DNA of 64,000 nucleotides from Steroidobacter gossypii (GCF_016801985.1 NZ_JAEVLS010000009.1:62001-126000), one strand, 5' to 3'; shown: positions 44,193-54,379, counted from the stretch's first letter. Notes: generated by a model from the sequence alone, not told the origin. Program-made: numbers and translations.

Positions 44193-45824
44193 ATGTTCGG
44201 ACAGATGATGGATCGGCCGCTGCTCATCAGCAGCATCGCGCGCCACGCAGAACTGCAACACCCGCGGCGAGAGATCGTCTCGATCACTGCCGACAATCCC
44301 AGACATCGTTACACCTACCGTGACGCGTTCGCACGCGCTCGCAAACTTGCCAATGCGTTGCAGCGTCTCGAGTTGCAGCGGGGCGATCGCATCGCCACCC
44401 TGGCCTGGAACGACTATCGTCACTTCGAAACCTACTATGGGGTGTCCGGCTCGGGCCTGGTCTGTCACACCATCAATCCGCGACTGTTCGAAGACCAGAT
44501 CGCTTTCATCATCAATCACGCCGAGGATCGCTGGCTGTTCGTCGATCCGGTGTTCGTGCCGCTGGTGGAGAAGTTGCAGTCACGCCTGCCGAAGCTCGAA
44601 GGCTGCGTGGTCATGACTGACGATGCTCACATGCCGCGGACGCAGCTGCCGCGGGCTCGCAGCTACGAATCCTTGATCGCCGACCAGAGCGATGATTTCG
44701 AATGGCCCGAGTTCGACGAGCGCACCGCCAGCTCGCTTTGTTACACGTCCGGCACGACGGGCGATCCCAAGGGCGTGCTCTACAGCCATCGCTCCACCGT
44801 CCTGCACTGTTATGCCGCCGCCTTGCCGGACGCCATGGCCCTGTCGGCGCACGAGGTGGTGATGCCGGTCGTGCCGATGTTTCATGTCAACGCCTGGGGT
44901 CTGCCGTATTCGTGCCCCATGGTAGGCGCGAAGCTGGTGTTTCCGGGATCGAAGATGGGCGATGCCGAGACCCTGCAGGCGCTCATCGAAGAAGAGCAGG
45001 TCACCTTCTCGGCCGGTGTGCCGACCGTGTGGCAAGGCTTGGTCGCGTACCTGGAGAAGACCGGCAAGCGCGTCGACAGTCTGTCTCGTGTAGTGAGCGG
45101 CGGCTCGGCGGTGCCAATCGCGCTGATGGATCAATTGCGTGAACGTCACGGTGTGGAGGTCGTGCATGCATGGGGCATGACCGAAACCAGCCCGATCGGC
45201 ACGATTCGCTGCCAAACGCCCGAGGCGGGAGCATTGCCGGAGGAGCGTCGCGAAGCATTGCGGGCGCGACAGGGGCGCACGGTGTTTGGCATTGAATTGA
45301 AAGTGGCGGGCGAGGATGGGCAGGAAGTGCCGCGCGATGGAAAAACGTTCGGTGCGCTGAAGGTGCGTGGCCCGTGGGTCGCGGCGGGCTACTACAAACG
45401 CGAGAGTGACGATGTGTTCGAGGAGGACGGCTGGTTCAACACCGGCGACGTCGCGACCATCTGCCCGCTGGGCTACATGCAGATCACTGATCGCACCAAG
45501 GATGTCATCAAGTCGGGCGGCGAATGGATCAGCTCCATCGAGCTGGAGAACCTGGCGGTCTCGCATCCGGCGGTGGCGCAGGCGGCGGCGATCGCGATTC
45601 CTCATCCAAAGTGGCAGGAGCGGCCGCTGCTCGTCGCGGTGTTGAAGCCGGGCTCCGCGCTGACGGCCGAGGAGCTGCTGCAGTTCTTCGCGGGGAAAGT
45701 GGCGAAGTGGTGGATTCCGGATGACGTAGTGTTCGTCGAGAAGTTGCCGCTGACCGCGACCGGCAAGCTGAGCAAGCTGCAACTGCGACAGCAGTTCGCG
45801 GGATATCAGTTTCCACAGACGTGA
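44193..45824 (+). CDS. Long- or medium-chain fatty-acyl-CoA ligase
   Basis: A 543-residue AMP-forming acyl-CoA ligase. The ATP-binding motif is [21 protein letters not shown], followed by [39 protein letters not shown] and the catalytic Lys in [12 protein letters not shown]. The residue pattern fits the FadD3/AlkK type. GGGGAA precedes the ATG at 44193. It activates fatty acids or related acids; the chain length is not predictable here. Confidence 0.9.
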   Translation: MFGQMMDRPLLISSIARHAELQHPRREIVSITADNPRHRYTYRDAFARARKLANALQRLELQRGDRIATLAWNDYRHFETYYGVSGSGLVCHTINPRLFEDQIAFIINHAEDRWLFVDPVFVPLVEKLQSRLPKLEGCVVMTDDAHMPRTQLPRARSYESLIADQSDDFEWPEFDERTASSLCYTSGTTGDPKGVLYSHRSTVLHCYAAALPDAMALSAHEVVMPVVPMFHVNAWGLPYSCPMVGAKLVFPGSKMGDAETLQALIEEEQVTFSAGVPTVWQGLVAYLEKTGKRVDSLSRVVSGGSAVPIALMDQLRERHGVEVVHAWGMTETSPIGTIRCQTPEAGALPEERREALRARQGRTVFGIELKVAGEDGQEVPRDGKTFGALKVRGPWVAAGYYKRESDDVFEEDGWFNTGDVATICPLGYMQITDRTKDVIKSGGEWISSIELENLAVSHPAVAQAAAIAIPHPKWQERPLLVAVLKPGSALTAEELLQFFAGKVAKWWIPDDVVFVEKLPLTATGKLSKLQLRQQFAGYQFPQT

Positions 45825-45827
45825 AAA

Positions 45828-45855
45828 GGCCACCTCCCCAGCCGGGGAGGTGGCC
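45828..45855. terminator. Hairpin between ligase and OmpA-family genes
   Basis: A perfect 12-bp stem (GGCCACCTCCCC / GGGGAGGTGGCC) with a 4-nt loop; on the minus strand it is followed by TTTT, so it should terminate the OmpA-family gene and probably the ligase gene. Confidence 0.75.
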
Positions 45856-45868
45856 GCATCGTCACACG

Positions 45869-47014
45869 TTATCGTCCCTCGACCTTACCTGCACCCTCGA
45901 CTTGCACGTCGCTGGGGTTGTCGAGCACGTACATCACCACGCGGCGATTCAGTGCGCGACCGGCTTCGGTGGTGTTGTCTTCGATCGGCTGCGTCTCGCC
46001 ATAGCCTTTCGCAGTCAGCTGACCGGCGGGCACGCCTTGATCGAGCAAGTAGGTGCGTACCGCATCGGCGCGCTGCTGTGACAACTTCAAGTTGTACGCA
46101 TCCGAACCTTTGTCATCCGTGTGACCCTGCAGCTCGATCTGCAAGCGCGGATATTTCCTCAGATCCGTGGCCACGGCATCGAGCGCGGTGCGCGACTCAG
46201 GCTTCAGACGCGCCGAGTTGTACTCGAACGTCACACCTTCGAGTGTGATGGACCCCTTGCGCGTGCAACCGTAAGCATCCACTGCCACGCCTGCGGGCGT
46301 GTCGGGGCACTTGTCGATGTTGTCGAGCACGCCATCCTTGTCCTGATCTCCCGGAGGCGGCGGCGGAGGCGGCGGGGGCGGGGCCGGCGGTGGCTCTGGT
46401 GCGGGAGGCGGTGTCTGCACGGGCTTGGCAGCCGGCGAGCCAAACGAGAACTGGAAGCCGAGCAGGCCGAGGTAGTCCCGGTTGTTGTCGGGAACGCCGT
46501 CTTCGTCCACGCGCATCTTCAGTTCGGGGCGCAGCGCGAAGCTGCTGGAGCCGTCGGCGCTTTCCCACGCCTTCCAGAACACGCCCGCACCGACCTGTCC
46601 CATGAGATTGGTCGCGTTGGTGCCCGGGCTGCGCTCGGCTTGCAACGCGCCGACGCCGAAGGTCAGGAATGGCTCGATCCGGCTGCCGCGATTGAACACG
46701 GTCAATACATCGAGCGATCCGCCGTACAGGCTCAGATCGCTGCGAGCCGGGCCGCCGCCGATCTGCGAGCCATTGAGGTTCAATTCGAGACTGATGAGCT
46801 CGCTCAGGTGTTTGCCAATGGCGACACCATACAGCCAGTCCTTGTCTTGCACCGGCCGATCGTTATCGACGGAAATGCCGCCAATCTGCGGTGTGAGATA
46901 CCAGTGGCCGACATCGTCAGCTCCGGCGACGCCCGGCGCGGCGATGACGAGCGCGGGCACGGCCCAGCGCAGCGCCGGCCTCATCCGAGCACGTAACGCG
47001 TGAAACACCTTCAT
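45869..47014 (-). CDS. OmpA-family outer-membrane protein
   Basis: A 381-residue outer-membrane protein. A signal peptide (about 1-32) precedes an N-terminal beta-barrel (HWYLTPQIGGISVDNDR to FQFSFG). A Pro-rich linker with ten or more Pro in a row and a calcium-binding-like repeat (DQDKDGVLDNIDKCPDTPAG) leads to the peptidoglycan-binding OmpA_C domain (LQGHTDDKGSDAYNLKLSQQRADAVRTYL, NRRVVMYV). Confidence 0.93.
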   Translation of the reverse strand: MKVFHALRARMRPALRWAVPALVIAAPGVAGADDVGHWYLTPQIGGISVDNDRPVQDKDWLYGVAIGKHLSELISLELNLNGSQIGGGPARSDLSLYGGSLDVLTVFNRGSRIEPFLTFGVGALQAERSPGTNATNLMGQVGAGVFWKAWESADGSSSFALRPELKMRVDEDGVPDNNRDYLGLLGFQFSFGSPAAKPVQTPPPAPEPPPAPPPPPPPPPPGDQDKDGVLDNIDKCPDTPAGVAVDAYGCTRKGSITLEGVTFEYNSARLKPESRTALDAVATDLRKYPRLQIELQGHTDDKGSDAYNLKLSQQRADAVRTYLLDQGVPAGQLTAKGYGETQPIEDNTTEAGRALNRRVVMYVLDNPSDVQVEGAGKVEGR

Positions 47015-47123
47015 ATCGATTCCTCTTGTTTATTCGACGTTGCCGCAACAACCAAAGTCGGCGAATGTTCCGGCAGGCGCCACCTTAGCGGCATAAATCC
47101 AACGAACAAGCTTTGATAACCGA

Positions 47124-47142
47124 AGTACCGGAATACGGTACT
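47124..47142. promoter_or_regulatory. Dyad operator between OmpA-family gene and its divergent regulator
   Basis: AGTACCG-GAATA-CGGTACT is a perfect 7-5-7 inverted repeat, 40 bases before the regulator start. Probably an autoregulatory operator. Confidence 0.5.
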
Positions 47143-47181
47143 CTAGGGATCGCTCCCCAAGTCCTGTCGGAATTTGTTGCA

Positions 47182-47928
47182 GTGAACGAGACCAAACATC
47201 TGCTGGAAACTTTGAAGCGTTGCTTGCGCGCGCGTGGCATGACGTATCAGCGACTCGGTCGCACGCTGGGTCTGAGCGAGTCCTCCGTGAAACGTTTGTT
47301 TTCGGATGAATCTTTTACATTGGTGCGACTCGAGCGCGTGTGCGCGGCCATCGACATGAGTGTCGCCGATTTGGTACGCATGGCGTCCGGACCGCGCGAG
47401 GTACAAAGCTTCAGCCTGTCGCTGGAGCAGGAACGCACGCTCGCCAGCGATGCATCGTTGCTGGCGTTGTTTTATTTGCTATTGAACGGCCGCTCGGTCG
47501 AGGCGGCGGAGCGTCGGCTCGGGCTCAACGCTCGCACCATGCGTGGTCTGTTGACGAGACTGGTGGAGGCGCAGCTCATCGACGTCGACGCCAAGCGCCG
47601 AGTGCATCTGCATGCGCGCCTGCCGATCGCGTGGCGACCGGATGGGCCGGTGCGTAAGCTATATGAGCGCCAGGTGCGGGCAGAATTTCTGCAAGGTCCC
47701 TTCACCGGCAGCAACGAAACCCTGTCGTTTCATTCGGCGGAGCTGTCACCGGCGTCGGTGCGCATCCTGCTCAAGAAGATCGACAAGCTGGCGGCGGACT
47801 TTGCCGACCTCGCGGCGCTCGACATGCAGGCGCCGACGCGCGACAAGAGCAGCGTGGCGCTGCTGCTGGCGTGCCGGCCGTGGGTGTTCTCGATGTTCTC
47901 GGCGTATCGAGCCAAAGCGGCCGCCTGA
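47182..47928 (+). CDS. Helix-turn-helix transcriptional regulator (XRE-like)
   Basis: A 248-residue regulator with an N-terminal Cro/C1-type helix-turn-helix (LKRCLRARGMTYQRLGRTLGLSESSVKRLFSDE) and a second helical domain with a winged-helix look (SLLALFYLLLNGRSVEAAERRLGLNARTMRGLLTRLVEAQLI). The GTG at 47182 is chosen because a start at 47113 would put the dyad operator inside the gene. It is divergent from the OmpA-family gene. Confidence 0.75.
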   Translation: MNETKHLLETLKRCLRARGMTYQRLGRTLGLSESSVKRLFSDESFTLVRLERVCAAIDMSVADLVRMASGPREVQSFSLSLEQERTLASDASLLALFYLLLNGRSVEAAERRLGLNARTMRGLLTRLVEAQLIDVDAKRRVHLHARLPIAWRPDGPVRKLYERQVRAEFLQGPFTGSNETLSFHSAELSPASVRILLKKIDKLAADFADLAALDMQAPTRDKSSVALLLACRPWVFSMFSAYRAKAAA

Positions 47929-47969
47929 GGCTCACCGCGGTCTGGATTTCGATACTTTGTAAATTCGGC

Positions 47970-48407
47970 TCACGCGGTCAGCAAGCGCGCGGCAAAGATC
48001 GCCCACATCACAAACAGCACGATGCTGCTGGCGAAAAACAGCTGAAAGCGACGGATGACGATATTCGAGGTGAGATGCACGTAGGTGTGAGCCGCGCGCA
48101 GAGCGACGTAGCCCCACGCGCAAGCCAGCAGCAGATGATTGGTCAGCTGCGTGATCGCCAGGAAGCCGCACAGTGCATAAAACAGCACCGGCACTTCGAA
48201 CATGTTGCGGAAGTGGTCGGACGCGGCCACGTTCTGCAACGTGTCCTGCGCCTGCTTGGCGGACGCCAGGTGCTGTGGATGAATGCGACGCGCGCGGATC
48301 TCGGCGATGCGGTCTCGATACAGCCGCGCGAATACGAATGCGGTGATCAAGGCGAGGGCGGTGGGCGGCAACAGGATCGCGTACTTGATCTGCATCGGTC
48401 CATCCAT
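47970..48407 (-). CDS. MAPEG-family membrane protein
   Basis: A 145-residue integral membrane protein of the MAPEG family (four hydrophobic segments; RNMFEVPVLFYAL and RAAHTYVHLTSNIVIRR are typical). Members handle glutathione-linked or lipid substrates. AAGGAG precedes the ATG, and the gene is 31 bases downstream of fumarase in the same direction. Confidence 0.88.
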   Translation of the reverse strand: MDGPMQIKYAILLPPTALALITAFVFARLYRDRIAEIRARRIHPQHLASAKQAQDTLQNVAASDHFRNMFEVPVLFYALCGFLAITQLTNHLLLACAWGYVALRAAHTYVHLTSNIVIRRFQLFFASSIVLFVMWAIFAARLLTA

Positions 48408-48438
48408 CGCCTCGCTCCTTCTTCGTTAGCAGGTGACC

Positions 48439-49965
48439 TTACATGACCTTCACGGGGATGCCGGCGATGCGCTGACGCCATTCGGCAGGGCCGGTCTCAT
48501 GCACCGATTCGCCGCGCGCGTCCACCGCGACCGTCACAGGCATATCGCGAACCTCGAATTCGTAGATCGCTTCCATGCCCAGATCGCCGAAAGCGACCAC
48601 GCGGCTGGAGCGAATCGCTTTGGACACCAGGTAGGCCGAGCCGCCGACCGCCATCAGATAGGCGGCTTTGTGCTTGCGAATCGACGCGATGGCTTCGGGG
48701 CCGCGCTCGGCTTTGCCGACCATGGCGATCAGGCCGGTCTTGCCGAGCATCATCTCGGTGAACTTGTCCATGCGCGTGGCGGTGGTCGGGCCGGCGGGAC
48801 CGACCGCCTCGCCCTTGACCGGGTCGACCGGGCCGACGTAATAGATCACGCGGTTCTTGAAATCCAGCCCCGGCGGCAGCGGCTGGCCCGACTCGATCAG
48901 GGTGCTGAGGCGCTTATGCGCAGCGTCGCGACCGGTGAGCATCTTCCCGGACAACAACAAACGTTCGCCGGGCTTCCAGGAGGCCACATCTTCGCGCGTC
49001 AGGGCGTCGAGATTCACACGACGCGAATCGGCGGACGCTTGATAGGTGAGCTTGGGCCACAACTCCAGATCCGGCGGATCGAGTTTCGCGGGACCCGAGC
49101 CATCGAGCACGAAATGCGCATGGCGGGTCGCGGCGCAGTTTGGAATCACCGCGACCGGCAGCGATGCGGCATGCGTCGGGTAATGTTTGATCTTCACATC
49201 CAGCACCGTGGTCAGGCCGCCGAGGCCCTGCGCGCCGATGCCGAGCGCGTTGATCTTGTCCATGATCTCGAGTCGCAGCGCTTCGAACTTGTCCTTCGGG
49301 CCGTGCTCGCGAATCTCGTGGATGTCGATCTCTTCGAACAAAGCTTCCTTGGCCAGCACCATGGCTTTTTCGGCCGTGCCGCCGATGCCGATGCCGAGCA
49401 TGCCGGGCGGACACCAGCCCGCGCCCATCTGCGGCACGGTCTTCACCAGCCAGTCGACCAGGGAGTCGGACGGATTCAACATCGTGAGCTTGGCTTTGTT
49501 CTCCGAGCCGCCACCCTTGGCGGCAAGCTGGATGTCGAGCTTGTCGCCCGGCACCACTTCCATATGGATGACGGCGGGCGTGTTGTCCCTCGTGTTTTTT
49601 CTATCGAACAACGGATCGCCGACGATGGAGGCGCGCAGCGTGTTGTCCGGATGGTTGTAAGCGCGGCGCACGCCTTCGTTGATCATGTCGCTCAACGACA
49701 GGGTGGCGTCGCCCCACTGCACGTTCATGCCCACCCTGACGAACACCGTGACGATGCCGGTGTCCTGGCAGATGGGCCGGTGACCTTCGGCGCACATGCG
49801 CGAATTCACCAGAATCTGTTTGATCGCGTCTTTCGCCGCCGCGCTTTCCTCGCGCTCGTAGGCGGCCGCCATGGCCTGAATGAAATCCGGCGAGTGGTAA
49901 TAAGAAATGTACTGCAGGGCGTCCGCGACGCTCTGGATCACATCGTCTTGTTGGATGGTCGGCAT
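48439..49965 (-). CDS. Class I fumarate hydratase
   Basis: A 508-residue iron-sulfur fumarase interconverting fumarate and malate in the citric acid cycle. Cluster Cys are in RPICQDTGI, GAGWCPPGML and PNCAATRH; other family motifs are KGGGSENKAKLTM, IGGTAEKAMVLAKE and VGKAERGPEAI. Length and motifs fit the single-chain FumA/FumB type. It precedes the MAPEG gene. Confidence 0.95.
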   Translation of the reverse strand: MPTIQQDDVIQSVADALQYISYYHSPDFIQAMAAAYEREESAAAKDAIKQILVNSRMCAEGHRPICQDTGIVTVFVRVGMNVQWGDATLSLSDMINEGVRRAYNHPDNTLRASIVGDPLFDRKNTRDNTPAVIHMEVVPGDKLDIQLAAKGGGSENKAKLTMLNPSDSLVDWLVKTVPQMGAGWCPPGMLGIGIGGTAEKAMVLAKEALFEEIDIHEIREHGPKDKFEALRLEIMDKINALGIGAQGLGGLTTVLDVKIKHYPTHAASLPVAVIPNCAATRHAHFVLDGSGPAKLDPPDLELWPKLTYQASADSRRVNLDALTREDVASWKPGERLLLSGKMLTGRDAAHKRLSTLIESGQPLPPGLDFKNRVIYYVGPVDPVKGEAVGPAGPTTATRMDKFTEMMLGKTGLIAMVGKAERGPEAIASIRKHKAAYLMAVGGSAYLVSKAIRSSRVVAFGDLGMEAIYEFEVRDMPVTVAVDARGESVHETGPAEWRQRIAGIPVKVM

Positions 49966-50063
49966 GTTGGCGGATGGCTGGCGCGAAGGCGCGAGATCGA
50001 GAGGTGGCGGAATCTACCATCCAGGTCCTGGCCCGGCCACCACGCGGTCCACGAACGCAGGTA

Positions 50064-50513
50064 TCACCGGATGCGAAGGCCCGCCAGACCCTGCACACGG
50101 CGCAAATAAGCCTGCTCATCGGGCGGCCGGCCGGCGCGCTGCGCTTCCCACAACGCCTCTGCGAGGCATTCGATGATCTGATGTTCGGCGTCGTGCGGCG
50201 TGCCCGTGCGCGCCGCCAGCGCCTCGAATGCCGCCCGTATGCCAACGGGACGATCGGTACCAATCTGATCGCGCACTGCCAGGTGCAGCCCCATGTGCAG
50301 AAACGGGTTGGATTGCCCGCTCTCCGGGCTGTAATCGCGGTCGAGCACCTGGTCCGGGCGCTCAAGCTCCGCCTGATATTCAGGATGAAGCGCGACCACG
50401 TCGGCGATCTGCGCCTCGAGCGGCTCCATGGGCACGCCCTCGCGATGCTTGCGCCACGCCTCGATGTACATCTGGCGCAGCTGATCGCGGGACTGGGTGT
50501 CGAAAATCGGCAT
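50064..50513 (-). CDS. DUF1841 family protein
   Basis: A 149-residue soluble protein matching the DUF1841 family common in Beta- and Gammaproteobacteria: RDQLRQMYIEAWRKHREGVPMEPLEAQI, NPFLHMGLHLAVRDQI, EHQIIECLAEALWEAQR. The family function is not known. It lies 98 bases upstream of fumarase in the same direction. Confidence 0.9.
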   Translation of the reverse strand: MPIFDTQSRDQLRQMYIEAWRKHREGVPMEPLEAQIADVVALHPEYQAELERPDQVLDRDYSPESGQSNPFLHMGLHLAVRDQIGTDRPVGIRAAFEALAARTGTPHDAEHQIIECLAEALWEAQRAGRPPDEQAYLRRVQGLAGLRIR

Positions 50514-50751
50514 GCGGCGATTCTAGCCGCTTCCGCCGAGCCGAGTCTCCGGGCAATGTCACCGAGTACAACGTGTCGCTGCGCCCTGTCAGGAAATGCG
50601 CGACGCCGTTGGCGTGTCACATAGGCGCAGTGCTGTCGAGCCACAGTCGCTCACCGCGCGCCGGGCTCAACACCTGGCCGTCTTCACCTCAAATGACCTG
50701 GCCGTCGTTCAGCACAAAGGCGGACCTCGGGCTGCAACGTCACGTGTCGGG

Positions 50752-51702
50752 TCAGGCGAGGTGGTCTCTTGTCAATTCGGTCGACACTTGCCAGAGCTTC
50801 GCGGCCATGGCGCGGTTTGTCTGATCTGCGCTCTGCGGGGCAGGCTTGCAGTCGGAGAAGTATTCGCCGCTGACGTGCTTCAGGCTCGGATGGGCGGCGA
50901 CGTAACAAACCGTGGCGGCGCCTTGTGCGGGTGACTTGAGATTGGCCGGCGCCGAGCTGGCCGGAAGATCGCGACGAATGTTGGTGTCCACTGGCCCCGG
51001 CGTGAGGCAGTTCGAGGTCGCGCGCGTGCCTCGCAGCCGTTGTGACAATTGCAAAGAGAACAGGCCATTGGCCAACTTTGAATGAGCGTAGCCTCGTTTG
51101 TACCAGCCACGGCCGGACAGATCGTCGAACTGAATGCCGCCGGCCGGCGCGTCGCGATGATTGCCGCTGCCGACCACGACTACGCGGCCTTGCTCAGCGG
51201 CGGTGACGCGATCGAGCAGACGCTGCGTGAGAATGAAATGGCCAAGATGATTCACGACGAACTGTTTTTCGAGCCCGTTCACCTGCTGCCAATCGTCGAG
51301 AACGATGCCGGCGTTCAGGATCAGCATGTCGACGCTCGCGACCATGTCGCGAATCGCCTTTGCGCATGCGGCGACGGAATCGAAGTCCGTGAGCTCCAGC
51401 ACGACCGGTATGGCCTCGCCCTTGATTCGGGCGCACGCCTCCTTGCCTTTATCGAGCGTGCGCGCCGTACCAATGACATGCGCGCCGCACAAGGCGAGCA
51501 CGCGCATGGTCTCGAATCCGATGCCGGAGTTGCATCCAGTCACGACCGCAACCTTGCCTGTGAGCTCCAGACCCTTCGTGACTTCCTCGGCCGTTGAATC
51601 GCGATTGCATCGAGCTGGCGCCGTGGTTGCCTGCGTCGTGAAAGGCAGGTGAGCCGCGACGCCAGCAATCGCGACTTGTCGAATGAAAGCGCGTCGATGC
51701 AT
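50752..51702 (-). CDS. Exported short-chain dehydrogenase/reductase
   Basis: A 316-residue SDR enzyme. After an apparent twin-arginine signal (RRAFIRQVAIAGVAAHLPF) it has the nucleotide site VTGCNSGIGFET, the NAG motif in LILNAGIV and the catalytic Tyr/Lys in GYAHSKLAN. It resembles retinol-dehydrogenase-like SDRs. A nucleotide-dependent enzyme with an export signal is odd but known. Confidence 0.85.
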   Translation of the reverse strand: MHRRAFIRQVAIAGVAAHLPFTTQATTAPARCNRDSTAEEVTKGLELTGKVAVVTGCNSGIGFETMRVLALCGAHVIGTARTLDKGKEACARIKGEAIPVVLELTDFDSVAACAKAIRDMVASVDMLILNAGIVLDDWQQVNGLEKQFVVNHLGHFILTQRLLDRVTAAEQGRVVVVGSGNHRDAPAGGIQFDDLSGRGWYKRGYAHSKLANGLFSLQLSQRLRGTRATSNCLTPGPVDTNIRRDLPASSAPANLKSPAQGAATVCYVAAHPSLKHVSGEYFSDCKPAPQSADQTNRAMAAKLWQVSTELTRDHLA

Positions 51703-51812
51703 GCAATCTTCCTTGGGATCCGGCGGATTCAGGGGATGTCGTACGATACAACGCGCCGGGCTGGCGAGCGAGCAACATACGACGCAAGCATCGTGCGTAT
51801 CTGAAACTCCTG

Positions 51813-52523
51813 TCAGGCGCGCTTCTTACCAAGCTTGCGCGCAAGCTTGGGTTTGGTCGCGAAGATGCTGCGTTTCTCGGGCTGGGTCTCCGGCGGCGTC
51901 TTTGCTTCGTATTCGCACAGATCGAGAATCACGCACTCGGGACATTTCGGTTTGCGAGCGATGCATGTGTAGCGGCCGTGAAGGATCAGCCAGTGATGCG
52001 CGTCGTGCGCGTACTTCGGTGGCACGACCTTCAGCAAGTGATCTTCAACCATGCGCACGTTGTCGCCTGGCGCGAGGCCGGTGCGATTCGAGACGCGGAA
52101 GATGTGCGTGTCGACCGCGATGGTGGGATGACCGAAGGCGGTGTTCAAAATCACATTGGCGGTCTTGCGGCCGACGCCGGGCAGGGCTTCCAAGGCTTCG
52201 CGCGACTCGGGAACCTGGCCGCCGTGCTGTTCCACCAGGATCTTGCAGGTTGCGATCACGTTCTTGGCTTTGGTGTTGAACAAACCGATGGTCTTGATAT
52301 AGCGCGACAGTCCTTCCACGCCCAGTGCCAGGATGGCCTGCGGCGTATTGGCATGTTTGTACAGTTCGCGCGTGGCGAGATTGACGCTCTTGTCGGTGGC
52401 TTGAGCGGACAGGATCACGGCGATCAGCAACTCGAACGGCGTGGAATATTCCAGCTCGGTGGTCGGCTTGGGATTGGCGGCTTTGAGGCGCTCGAAGATC
52501 GCGGAGATTTTCTTTCGGTTCAT
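51813..52523 (-). CDS. nth: Endonuclease III
   Basis: A 236-residue DNA glycosylase/AP lyase for oxidised pyrimidines. The helix-hairpin-helix is LPGVGRKTAN with the catalytic Lys, the catalytic Asp is in VDTHIFRV, and the 4Fe-4S cluster Cys are in CIARKPKCPECVILDLC. The C-terminus is Lys-rich and about 20 residues longer than usual. Confidence 0.95.
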   Translation of the reverse strand: MNRKKISAIFERLKAANPKPTTELEYSTPFELLIAVILSAQATDKSVNLATRELYKHANTPQAILALGVEGLSRYIKTIGLFNTKAKNVIATCKILVEQHGGQVPESREALEALPGVGRKTANVILNTAFGHPTIAVDTHIFRVSNRTGLAPGDNVRMVEDHLLKVVPPKYAHDAHHWLILHGRYTCIARKPKCPECVILDLCEYEAKTPPETQPEKRSIFATKPKLARKLGKKRA

Positions 52524-52547
52524 GCGTCGAGCCAGCTTCAGGTCGGC

Positions 52548-52586
52548 GATTCATCATGTCCATTCATCATGCCGACTCATCATATA
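52548..52586. repeat. Three 13-bp direct repeats upstream of nth
   Basis: GATTCATCATGTC, CATTCATCATGCC and GACTCATCATATA follow each other without gaps, starting 25 bases before the nth start codon. The unit length equals that of the 23949 array but the sequence differs. Confidence 0.6.
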
Positions 52587-53059
52587 GAGAAGAGACAATC
52601 CGAGCGAGCGGCTCGCGAGTCATGCAATCTCGTCGAAGAGCTGGTTGCGCGCCGATGTTTGATCCCGAAATGGAATGTACGCGTCACGCGCCGCTGTTAT
52701 GTCCGTTCAGTGAAAATTGAGCTCGATGGGTTGGCGCAGTGCGCAATTTCTACTATCATGTCTCCAGACGGCTGCAGAATCGTGGCCATAACACACGAGC
52801 GGCCGGATTATGCATCCGGCACGCCGATCTGTGACCGCACGCAGCGAGTACGCGCGCGGCGGCACTAACAACAATCTGGTGGCATGCTCACCCCGAATTG
52901 CGGGTATGCCTTAGCCGAAGCGGCGTCGATCCTCTTATCGGCGGTGGTTCGTTGACAACTCAAAGTCCGCTGGCGCGCGCCTGACCGCACGCGCATCGAG
53001 CAGTGGGCCTTCCGAGTGGACTTGCCGAAGTCCCGAATCCTGAACAAGGAGGCTTGTCG
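52587..53059. other. Intergenic region between nth and the polyol ABC operon
   Basis: No gene is supported. It contains a hairpin at 52802-52820 (GCCGGAT / ATCCGGC, 5-nt loop) and should hold the operon promoter. Confidence 0.5.
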
Positions 53060-54379
53060 ATGACAATGAGCAAACGGCTGCTCGCGCTGAGCGTGGGTTT
53101 GGCCTCGATTTTCACGGCGTGGGCCAGCGCCGATACGCTGACCATCGCCACCGTGAACAACGGTGACATGATCCGCATGCAACGCCTGGCGGTTGAATTC
53201 ACGCGCCAGTACCCCGAGATCGAGCTGCGCTGGGTCACGCTGGAAGAGAACCTGCTGCGTCAGCGCGTCACCGTCGATGTGGCCACCCAGGGCGGCCAGT
53301 ACGATGTGATGACGGTCGGCAACTATGAAGTGCCGATCTGGGCTGCGCAGAATTGGCTGGTGCCGCTCGAGGATCTCGGCGAGGACTTCGCGAGCGACGA
53401 CCTGCTGCCTGCCATCGCCGATTCTCTGTCCTATGAAGGCAAGCTCTACGCGGCGCCTTTCTACGCCGAGAGCGCGCTCACCATGTATCGCACCGATCTG
53501 TTCGAGCAGGCCGGTCTGACGATGCCGAAGCATCCGACCTGGAGTTTCATTCGCGAGGCCGCCGAGAGAATCACCGATCGCGACAACGGCATGTATGGCA
53601 TTTGTCTGCGCGGCAAAGCCGGGTGGGGCGAGAACATGGCGTTTGTTTCTTCGCTGGCGCACTCCTGGGGCGGTCGCTGGTTCGATATGAACTGGCAGCC
53701 GCAGCTGCAATCCACGGCCTGGCGCGACGCCGTGTCCTTCTATGTGGGTCTGTTGAGGGAGTACGGCCCGCCGGGCGCGTCGACCAACGGTTTCAACGAA
53801 AACCTGGCGCTGTTTCAGGGCGGCAAGTGCGGCATCTGGATCGACGCTTCGGTGGCCGCGTCCTTCGTTTCGGATCCGCGGCAATCCTCGGTTCACGATC
53901 GAGTGGACTTCGCATTGTTTCCTTCGCGCGTCCAAGTGCAGAACCATGGCAACTGGCTGTGGGCCTGGAGCTTCGCCATTCCAGCGGCCTCGCAAAACAT
54001 CGATGCCGCCAAGCGCTTCGTCGCCTGGGCGACCGGCAAGTCCTATCTGCGCTTGGTTGCGGCTGAATCCGGCTGGGCGGACGCGCCGCCTGGAACGCGT
54101 CAGTCGCTGTATGCGAGCGCGGAGTATCAGCAGGCCGCGCCGTTCGCAGACATCGTATTGCAAGCCATCGAAGCGGCCGATACCCACAGCCCTTCGGTGC
54201 TCGAGACGCCGTACGTCGGCGGCAATTTTGTTTCCATCGCGCCCTATCAGGGGATCGGCACCGTGGTCGGTCAGCAGCTCTCGGCCGCGGTGGCGGGGCA
54301 GATAACCACGCGCGAGGCGTTGGCCAACGCGCAGTACGTCGCCGAGCGTGAGATGGCTCGCGCCCGTTATATCGACTAG
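53060..54379 (+). CDS. ABC transporter solute-binding protein, sugar or polyol type
   Basis: A 439-residue periplasmic binding protein. A signal peptide (KRLLALSVGLASIFTAWASA) precedes the family 1 fold (VDVATQGGQYDVMTVGNYEVPIWAAQNWL, FYAESALTMYRTDLFEQAGL). AAGGAGG lies seven bases before the ATG. It heads an operon with two permeases, an ATPase and a mannitol-phosphate type enzyme, the layout of polyol importers such as SmoEFGK. Confidence 0.9.
   Translation: MTMSKRLLALSVGLASIFTAWASADTLTIATVNNGDMIRMQRLAVEFTRQYPEIELRWVTLEENLLRQRVTVDVATQGGQYDVMTVGNYEVPIWAAQNWLVPLEDLGEDFASDDLLPAIADSLSYEGKLYAAPFYAESALTMYRTDLFEQAGLTMPKHPTWSFIREAAERITDRDNGMYGICLRGKAGWGENMAFVSSLAHSWGGRWFDMNWQPQLQSTAWRDAVSFYVGLLREYGPPGASTNGFNENLALFQGGKCGIWIDASVAASFVSDPRQSSVHDRVDFALFPSRVQVQNHGNWLWAWSFAIPAASQNIDAAKRFVAWATGKSYLRLVAAESGWADAPPGTRQSLYASAEYQQAAPFADIVLQAIEAADTHSPSVLETPYVGGNFVSIAPYQGIGTVVGQQLSAAVAGQITTREALANAQYVAEREMARARYID

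Noticed and set aside
48433-50109. 558-codon plus-strand reading frame
   Set aside because: It mirrors fumarase, whose protein motifs are unmistakable.
52865-54187. 440-codon minus-strand reading frame
   Set aside because: It is antisense to the solute-binding protein gene and has no recognisable domain.
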